Below, piece by piece: positions 16,493 to 21,947 of a stretch of 21,947 nucleotides of DNA. The position numbers were made by a program, and so were the translations under genes. Position 1 is the stretch's first letter. Each line of letters opens with the position of its first letter. Source of the stretch: Candidatus Poseidoniaceae archaeon (lineage in GTDB: Archaea; Thermoplasmatota; Poseidoniia; Poseidoniales; Poseidoniaceae); NCBI GenBank assembly GCA_949373265.1, contig CASICT010000036.1:1-21947 (forward strand), in the 5' to 3' direction. The notes below the pieces were generated by a model, which did not search any database, had not been told where the DNA came from, and worked only from the letters and a program-made list of their open reading frames with translations.

Positions 16493-16770
16493 TCCTCTCT
16501 TTCATGAACCCAAATAATATGGTACCCAAATTGGGTCTTAATTGGTTCTGATACCGTCTTTAACGGAGTATTCCAGACCGCTTCTTCGAACTCGCTGACC
16601 ATTTGCCCTTTTCGGAACCAGCCAAGATCCCCACCCTTTTGACTCGAAGGGCAATCTGATTTCTTTCTAGCAGTTTTTTGAAAGTCCTTAAATTTCTTAA
16701 TGTTTGAAGCCAATTGAGTTGCTTCGCCTTTGCTCTTCACCAGATATGTGACTAGCATGTGCGCTCGCAT
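16489..16770 (-). CDS. ppiC: Parvulin-type peptidyl-prolyl cis-trans isomerase, short stand-alone form
   Basis: The 93-residue protein is essentially one parvulin domain, the same size as E. coli PpiC. It begins MRAHMLVTYLVKSKGEA (compare the RARHILV start of parvulins). It has a DCPSSQKGGDLGWFRKGQMV loop, the VSEFEEAVWNT helix, and the typical end PIKTQFGYHIIWVHERE. No signal peptide is present, so it probably assists folding in the cytosol. It is the first gene of a three-gene unit with folB and the hypothetical zinc protein, joined by a GTGA overlap. About 90 nt of non-coding DNA with short AGCAT repeats separate it from the M28 peptidase upstream. Confidence 0.92.
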   Translation of the reverse strand: MRAHMLVTYLVKSKGEATQLASNIKKFKDFQKTARKKSDCPSSQKGGDLGWFRKGQMVSEFEEAVWNTPLKTVSEPIKTQFGYHIIWVHEREE

Positions 16771-16861
16771 TCACCATAATATCGCCTCATGCTTCAGCAT
16801 TCCATGCTAAGATACTTGACGTAGTTCCCGTAGATAGTGATAGAGATACCCAGAGCTCTCT

Positions 16862-18420
16862 TCATTGAATCTGGTCATAGTCGTCGAGATACGTGTGGTA
16901 TTCCCAAGAACCACTACCGTAGCATACAGCAGCTCGGCCAACAGTGTCTCCTCCATCTAGGTTGTATACGAATGGACAGTGGTCGGAATTGCAGGGCATC
17001 CCATCATCTTCACCTTTAGCACCATCATATAATCCCAGATTGATAGTATATTTCTTATCCATTTCCGGATTTGCATCTTTGTACTCTTCAACTAAGTGTC
17101 TTGATGTGCCCATAATCTTCAGGGTGATTGGCAAAAAGTGTCACAGATCCTTTACCGTCGACGCCTCTGCTTGGGTCAATATCTGCATGGTTCATGTCCA
17201 GATTGACATAGAGCCGGAGATTTTGTGTAAGTTCTTGATTCATTTCTTCAACATATGCGTTTGAGCCCCACAAGTCCTTCTTCTTCTCCACCCCAGGTGC
17301 AGAATCTAATGGTTCGCTCTGGCTCGCCGTTTTCGGCAATATATTCTGAGAACATCGTAGCCATCTCCAATACAGAGGCGGTACCTGATGTGTCATCTAT
17401 TGCTCCAGGACCATGGTATACAGTATCGTGGTGCCCGCCTACTATCAATAAATCATCACTCTTCCCATAGTAGGTTCCACATGGAACTCGAATGGTCAAT
17501 TCTTGATCATTGGTTACATCGATTATCATCTCGAGCCTACCACTGCCGTTGATTACAACGGACTCTAGTATTTCTCCAGCATCTTTGCTCATTGCAATGA
17601 ATGCTAGTTGTGATGGCGCAGAACCGCCATTTGCTTCAGCTATAGCATCGTAACTAGTTCCTTTGAAAATTGGTACACAATCATTACCTTCAATCTTACC
17701 ACAATTGTAGTCTTTGTTAACACGTATTATGGCTGCAAGGTCATTTTCTATAGCAGTAGTCATGATGAAGGTATTACCTGTTTTAGAGCCGCCGCCTTCA
17801 ACATAACCAATCTTGCCAGCAGCAGATGCCCAGAGGGCATCATCAGAACCATTTCCTAAGTGAACAACTTCTATGTTCTGTCCAAACACAATAGAAGACT
17901 CACCTGAGAAACCTTGGATTACATAATCCATTCTGTGGTTAAAAGTTGTAACCTGTTGACCTGCATCCGCTTGTGAACATGGAGCCACACCTAATCCACC
18001 AACGGCTCCAGGTGCGCAAACTTTCAAACTTGGCTCACTGTTGATGCTATGCATTGGAACTTCGTAGGTATGAAGTGTTGACTGATATCCCAATAGTTCG
18101 AATGTATCTGCAATGTATTCGGCAGCAGCCTGTTCTTCAGCAGAACCACTCATTCTTCCCTTCCAGTCTGGATGTCCTAAGTTAATCAAATCTTCAGCAT
18201 AGCCTCTGACTCGATCCTCTTCGAATACCATCGAAGCACCATAATCTACCTGTTCTTCATCAAGCATGAAGTATAGTAAAGTGGATGAGAGGAATAGGAC
18301 AATAAGAATAACTGCCATGACAGTTGTACTTCGAAAGAATTCGATGGCAGAGCGCCGATTATTTGCCTCGGCCCAATCTTCAACTACTTCGGCAACAAAT
18401 ATTTCATCATCGCCAGTCAT
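16862..18420 (-). CDS. M28-family zinc metallopeptidase, membrane-anchored, interrupted by two +1 frameshifts
   Basis: Three overlapping frames join into one protein of about 518 residues. An N-terminal helix (VMAVILIVLFLSSTLLYFML) anchors it and a PA-like insert follows. The peptidase core holds GGHHDTVYHGPGAIDDTSG (His and Asp ligands), WGGEEEGL (catalytic Glu and ligand), NLDMNHADI (Asp) and, in the third frame, SDHCPF and YHTYLDD (final His). Frame 1 runs to about 17272 and frame 2 to about 17094. Removing one coding-strand base at each join (in CTTGTGGGG, and in CTTAGTT) restores the family sequence: EEEGL(V/W)GSNAYVEEM and HIKTLVEEYKDANPE. ATG 18420 overlaps the ubiX TGA as ATGA and has GAGAGG upstream. 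All metal ligands survive. It could be a pseudogene, recoded, or carry sequence errors. Confidence 0.75.
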
Positions 18421-18983
18421 CCTAATTCCTCTCCAGTCCAACGCTTTGTCAAGTCATTATCTCTGTCAAGATGGTCAAGGATTCTTGAAACTACGAAATC
18501 AATCAAATCTTCCATTGTTTTTGGCAGGTTGTAAAATCCAGGAGATGCCGGCATCACAATAATGCCCCAATTGGATAATTTAGCCATATTTTCTAGATGA
18601 ACAGTAGCGTAAGGTGCTTCACGTGGGACGATAATGAGTTTTCTTCTTTCTTTCATAGCAACAATCGCAGAGCGGGTTGCAAGGTTGTCACCAATGCCTG
18701 ATGCAAGTTTTCCAATTGTAGATCCACTGCACGGGCAAATCACCACTGCGTCAATAGCAGCAGACCCAGATGCCGACTTTGCTGCAATGTCACTATTGTC
18801 TTCGAGTATTGCTCCAGTTCGCTGGGCAAGAAGTTCAGGGGTTAAGCCATCGCATTCGTGGGACATTGTGAGTCGTCCAGAGTCTGTCACGACCAGACGA
18901 GCTTCACGCCCTAGTATCTCTGCCAAGCGTACGCCATATGCTGCGCCAGAAGCGCCAGAGATTACCAATACAATCTCGCCCAT
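18417..18983 (-). CDS. ubiX: UbiX-family flavin prenyltransferase
   Basis: UbiX prenylates FMN to make the cofactor of UbiD decarboxylases. From ATG 18983 the protein has 188 residues, typical of the family. It opens with IVLVISGASGAAYGVRLAEIL and continues with VICPCSGSTIGKLASGIGDN, then IVPREAPYATVHLENMAKLS and the diagnostic VMPASPGFYNLPKTMEDLID. The frame extends to 19007, but UbiX proteins begin immediately before the ISGASGA strand. No ubiD is in the window. The ATGA junction couples it to the M28 peptidase. The upstream gap carries an inverted repeat around a TATA-like element. Confidence 0.94.
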   Translation of the reverse strand: MGEIVLVISGASGAAYGVRLAEILGREARLVVTDSGRLTMSHECDGLTPELLAQRTGAILEDNSDIAAKSASGSAAIDAVVICPCSGSTIGKLASGIGDNLATRSAIVAMKERRKLIIVPREAPYATVHLENMAKLSNWGIIVMPASPGFYNLPKTMEDLIDFVVSRILDHLDRDNDLTKRWTGEELG

Positions 18984-19102
18984 CAAACAATTCTCGTATG
19001 GAATCATGTATCAAGGTATGTCAAACTCTGTGTGCGGCATACATTCAACACCATGAATGAAAATCTATGATTTATTCTCTATAGAAAAAAGCATTGGTTA
19101 TA

Positions 19103-19127
19103 ATTACAGTTTATAATATCCTGTAAT
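19103..19127. promoter_or_regulatory. Inverted repeat ATTACAG-N11-CTGTAAT enclosing a TATA-like core upstream of ubiX
   Basis: The repeat has perfect 7-bp arms, and the 11-nt spacer with its flank reads TTATAAA on the minus strand, a plausible TATA box for ubiX. The rest of the 19008-19144 gap is AT-rich, with an A6 run at 19085-19090 (T6 on the minus strand) that could instead end lipB transcription, and a small CATTCA/TGAATG hairpin. A bound repressor would occlude TBP. The repeat is seen directly and the role is inferred. Confidence 0.45.
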
Positions 19128-19144
19128 CAAAGTAATTTTGGTAA

Positions 19145-19771
19145 TCAATTCGATATCTCTCTAGAAAGAGCGTATGTATTACTGATTAAGGAGTTGAGGA
19201 CCATCTCTGTTGTGGTGTCATATCCAAGGCTAGCGAGGCTTGTTGTCATATCTTGACCCAACCCACAACCGCTGACCGTCTCAACCCGTCCAGGTGGAGT
19301 ATTACAATTGACTGTAAGGCCATGGCGGCTAGTCCAGCGAAGGAATGAAAGTCCAATCGAACAAATTTTGTTATCTCCAACCCAAACCCCTTGCATTCTT
19401 TCATCTCTCCTTCCATTTACTCCGAGTTGCTCAAGAGAGTTAATCACCCATTGTTCAAGAATAGCGATGACTGCTTTGACATTTGATTCACCCTCAAGAT
19501 CCCATTTGATGATTGGGTAGATTACTAATTGGCCAGGCCCATGCCAAGTTAAACCACCTCCTCTGTCGACTGGTGATGAGAGGTAATCAGTAGGAGGTTG
19601 AATTCCATCATTACGTGCTCTCGGGCCTACAGTAACAATTTCCTCATGTTCACATACTAGTATAGTGTCCTCAATTTCATCATTGATTCTTTGGGTTTGC
19701 ATTTTGCGCATAAGCACATCAGCATCAGAGTGTTTTACTAAACCGAGATTTTCAATGTTCAAACGACGCAA
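19145..19771 (-). CDS. lipB: Octanoyltransferase (lipoyl(octanoyl) transferase)
   Basis: LipB moves octanoate from acyl carrier protein to lipoyl domains. The 208-residue protein has the signature RGGGLTWHGPGQLVIYPI, the catalytic Lys135 in VGDNKICSIG and Cys169 in VSGCGLGQD, and the SRHGLTVNCN stretch between them. The start is a TTG at 19771, supported by GAGGTG 6 nt upstream; there is no ATG in a suitable place. The SD overlaps the dut stop codon, so the genes are coupled. No lipA or lipoyl-dependent dehydrogenase gene is nearby. The final residues run into an AT-rich gap. Confidence 0.94.
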   Translation of the reverse strand: MRRLNIENLGLVKHSDADVLMRKMQTQRINDEIEDTILVCEHEEIVTVGPRARNDGIQPPTDYLSSPVDRGGGLTWHGPGQLVIYPIIKWDLEGESNVKAVIAILEQWVINSLEQLGVNGRRDERMQGVWVGDNKICSIGLSFLRWTSRHGLTVNCNTPPGRVETVSGCGLGQDMTTSLASLGYDTTTEMVLNSLISNTYALSREISN

Positions 19772-19777
19772 TTAATA

Positions 19778-19783
19778 CACCTC
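19778..19783 (-). promoter_or_regulatory. Shine-Dalgarno site that sets the TTG start of lipB
   Basis: GAGGTG on the minus strand, 6 nt before TTG 19771, begins inside the dut TGA (19784-19782). The same stop-plus-SD fusion occurs before lysS and argS. Confidence 0.7.
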
Positions 19784-20234
19784 AAAATCGTCCGCTGCTA
19801 CCAAATCCGCCCTGGCCTCTTTCAGTAGTTGATAATTCACCGAAAGTCACTTCTCTGTATGTGGTTAAGGGGACGGGGGAAATCAGCATTTGAGCAATAC
19901 GCTCACCCTTTGCTAATTCGATAGAATCACCCTCGCCAATCCAGGTCGCAAGTACCATTAATTCTCCACGATAATCTGAATCGATTGTTCCAATTCCATT
20001 TGGCATAATCATTCCTTTAGCACCCAGCGATGAGCGAGATCTAATCTGGCCTTCCCAACCTTCGGGAATTGCAACCGCCAATCCAGTTCTTATCTTCGCA
20101 GAAACTCCTTTGGAAACAACGGTCTTCTCAAGTGCCCGCAAATCCCAACCTGCGGCTGATTTAGTTCCCTGTGTCGGCGGGGCAGCCCCGGGATCTAATT
20201 TTGCAAAGAGTACTTCGACATTCGGCCTTGACAT
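19782..20234 (-). CDS. dut: dUTP diphosphatase (dUTPase), trimeric type
   Basis: It hydrolyses dUTP to dUMP, keeping uracil out of DNA and feeding dTMP synthesis. All five motifs are present from ATG 20234 (150 aa): I SAAGWDLRA at 26-34, II RSRSSLGAKG, III NGIGTIDSDYRGEL with the catalytic Asp, IV GERIAQMLISPV, and V RGQGGFGSSGRF with the C-terminal Phe that stacks on uracil. Motif V and the DSDYRGE form favour dUTPase over dCTP deaminase. The frame also extends to a GTG at 20258, a less likely start. It is first in a unit with lipB and divergent from the ribonucleotide reductase genes, which make the deoxynucleotides it polices. Confidence 0.95.
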   Translation of the reverse strand: MSRPNVEVLFAKLDPGAAPPTQGTKSAAGWDLRALEKTVVSKGVSAKIRTGLAVAIPEGWEGQIRSRSSLGAKGMIMPNGIGTIDSDYRGELMVLATWIGEGDSIELAKGERIAQMLISPVPLTTYREVTFGELSTTERGQGGFGSSGRF

Positions 20235-20286
20235 ATTGGTCCGAGGGGCAGGGGGCACTCAAGACCTTTGGTCGGCTTACTACTCC

Positions 20287-20311
20287 TCTGTAATGCTGAA
20301 ACACTTACAGA
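20287..20311. promoter_or_regulatory. Inverted repeat TCTGTAA-N11-TTACAGA next to the dut TATA candidate
   Basis: The repeat has perfect 7-bp arms and an 11-nt spacer. It lies immediately downstream (dut direction) of ATTTAAAT at 20311-20318, so it would cover the dut transcription start. The half-site TTACAG/CTGTAA and the spacer length match the repeat upstream of ubiX at 19103-19127, but with the arms in the opposite order. Confidence 0.45.
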
Positions 20312-20434
20312 TTTAAATTGCATAATTTGGGGTCGAGATGATAAACCCCCGACAACCATCTACCTCAGTCTGAACAACCCACTACTCGTGCTGGAATCCC
20401 CGGCGAGGCACCCGGTTGTTTGCGCAACCTTATA

Positions 20435-20450
20435 GGCCGTTTCGACGGCC
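20435..20450 (+). promoter_or_regulatory. Leader hairpin with TTCG loop upstream of nrdB
   Basis: GGCCGT-TTCG-ACGGCC is a perfect 6-bp GC-rich stem closed by a TTCG loop, about 40 nt before the nrdB ATG. It is preceded by a second stem, GGTTG/CAACC, at 20414-20429. No poly-T follows, so a terminator is unlikely. An mRNA stabiliser or a control element is possible. Confidence 0.4.
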
Positions 20451-20488
20451 AACGAAATCCACCGCGAACGAAAATATGGGAGGGACAC

Positions 20489-21540
<1,052 letters not shown>

Positions 21541-21541
21541 A

Positions 21542-21554
21542 CCGTCCGCGACGG
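21542..21554 (+). other. Short hairpin between nrdB and nrdA
   Basis: CCGTC-CGC-GACGG directly after the nrdB TAA can form a 5-bp stem. It has no T tract, so it is more likely an mRNA processing or stability element than a terminator. The 64-nt gap also holds the nrdA SD (GGAGG, 21591-21595). Confidence 0.3.
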
Positions 21555-21604
21555 AGGAAGGATGCTTCACGCTCACATGGATACGATACAGGAGGACAAG
21601 AGAT

Positions 21605-21947
21605 ATGGGTTTACAAGTTGTTAAGAGGAATGGAGATAAAGAGGATGTTCGCTTTGATGCGATTCAGGAGAAGCTAACGAACCTCTCCTATGGATTGCAT
21701 GAAAAGTGGGTTGACCCAGGCATGGTTACCAAGTTGGTAATCGAAGGCCTATACGACGGAGTCACCACTTCTGAGTTGGATGAACTAGCCGCAGAGACCG
21801 CAGCATCCTTAGCATCTCACCACCCTGATTATTCTAAATTAGCAGCACGTATTTGTGTTGACAATCTTCACCGCTCTACTAAGGGAGTGTTCAGCGAGGT
21901 TGTAACAGACCTAAGGACTTACATCGACCCAGAGTCAGGAAAGCATG
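21605..21947 (+). CDS. nrdA: Class I ribonucleotide reductase large subunit, N-terminal ATP-cone (3' end outside window)
   Basis: The frame from ATG 21605 is open to the right edge (114 codons). The start is set by GGAGG 9 nt upstream. The N-terminus VVKRNGDKEDVRFDAIQEKL is a typical ATP-cone opening, the allosteric domain that senses ATP and dATP. It continues through LVIEGLYDGVTTSELDELAA and SHHPDYSKLAARICVDNLHR, then VFSEVVTDLRTYIDPESGK, leading to the catalytic domain. It follows nrdB in the expected operon order. No frameshift is seen in this part, unlike nrdB. Confidence 0.92.
   Translation, partial: MGLQVVKRNGDKEDVRFDAIQEKLTNLSYGLHEKWVDPGMVTKLVIEGLYDGVTTSELDELAAETAASLASHHPDYSKLAARICVDNLHRSTKGVFSEVVTDLRTYIDPESGKH

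Larger units (their letters stand above)
20235..20488. promoter_or_regulatory. Divergent dut / nrdB regulatory region
   Basis: This is the longest non-coding stretch in the window, about 250 bp. From left to right it holds TCTGTAA-N11-TTACAGA (20287-20311), an ATTTAAAT palindrome at 20311-20318 that could serve as a TATA core in either direction, and a GC-rich tract. Two tandem hairpins follow in the nrdB leader: GGTTG/CAACC at 20414-20429, and GGCCGT-TTCG-ACGGCC at 20435-20450. The nrdB SD (GGGAGGG, 20478-20484) lies after the hairpins. I see no tRNA-like fold on either strand. Confidence 0.5.

Noticed and set aside
19008..19060. Small minus-strand ORF of about 16 codons upstream of ubiX
   Set aside because: Too short, with no SD and no similarity. 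It may be chance in an AT-rich leader.
20331..20430. Possible tRNA or structured RNA in the dut/nrdB gap
   Set aside because: Checked both strands for a cloverleaf; no acceptor stem with TTCRANY T-arm was found, only short hairpins.

Overview
The window looks like a chromosomal segment of an uncultivated planktonic euryarchaeon. The closest fit I can suggest is Marine Group II or a relative (Candidatus Poseidoniales), by inference and not by any search. The information-processing genes are archaeal: tRNA C56 2'-O-methyltransferase, aIF2-beta, aRF1 with NIKS and GGQ motifs, class I lysyl-tRNA synthetase, archaeal-type UMP kinase, a NOG1-like GTPase and a GfcR-type PRTase regulator. Mixed with them are genes more typical of bacteria: carAB, lipB, ubiX, folB, a short parvulin, an M28 peptidase and class I ribonucleotide reductase. 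Coding density is very high. Many genes overlap, and starts are often marked by a GAGGTG-like Shine-Dalgarno (SD) sequence.

Layout. 1-5490 (+): tail of a membrane protein, trm56, carA, carB. 5491-8892 (-): gfcR, lysS, then a zinc-ribbon protein with a basic linker. 8991-9401 (+): aIF2-beta, divergent from gfcR across a palindrome-rich promoter. 9391-10388 (-): a hypothetical protein, a pterin carbinolamine dehydratase and a thioredoxin-like 2Fe-2S ferredoxin, all overlapping. 10490-11593 (+): GTPase. 11590-12575 (-): UMP kinase and a small zinc-ribbon membrane protein. 12667-15634 (+): aRF1 and argS. 15612-16770 (-): parvulin, folB and a hypothetical protein. 16862-18983 (-): ubiX and a frameshifted M28 peptidase. 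19145-20234 (-): dut and lipB. 20489-21947 (+): nrdB, broken in frame, and the start of nrdA.

Theme. Pyrimidine and deoxynucleotide metabolism recurs in separate transcription units: carAB (carbamoyl phosphate), a PyrE-like regulator, UMP kinase, dUTPase and ribonucleotide reductase. Translation is the second theme (Trm56, LysRS, aIF2-beta, aRF1, ArgRS).

Most unusual observation. nrdB can only be read as one protein if eight single extra bases between about 20636 and 21378 are skipped. The corrected protein keeps every diiron ligand and the radical tyrosine. The M28 peptidase on the opposite strand needs two such corrections. All ten events are +1, five fall at CTT followed by a purine and three at TTT, and every one can be repaired by removing one T from the coding strand. 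Recoding, RNA editing and local sequence error are all possible, and raw reads or peptides would decide. A second signal is a pair of inverted repeats with the same half-site (TTACAG/CTGTAA) and the same 11-nt spacer at the two intergenic promoters flanking dut-lipB.
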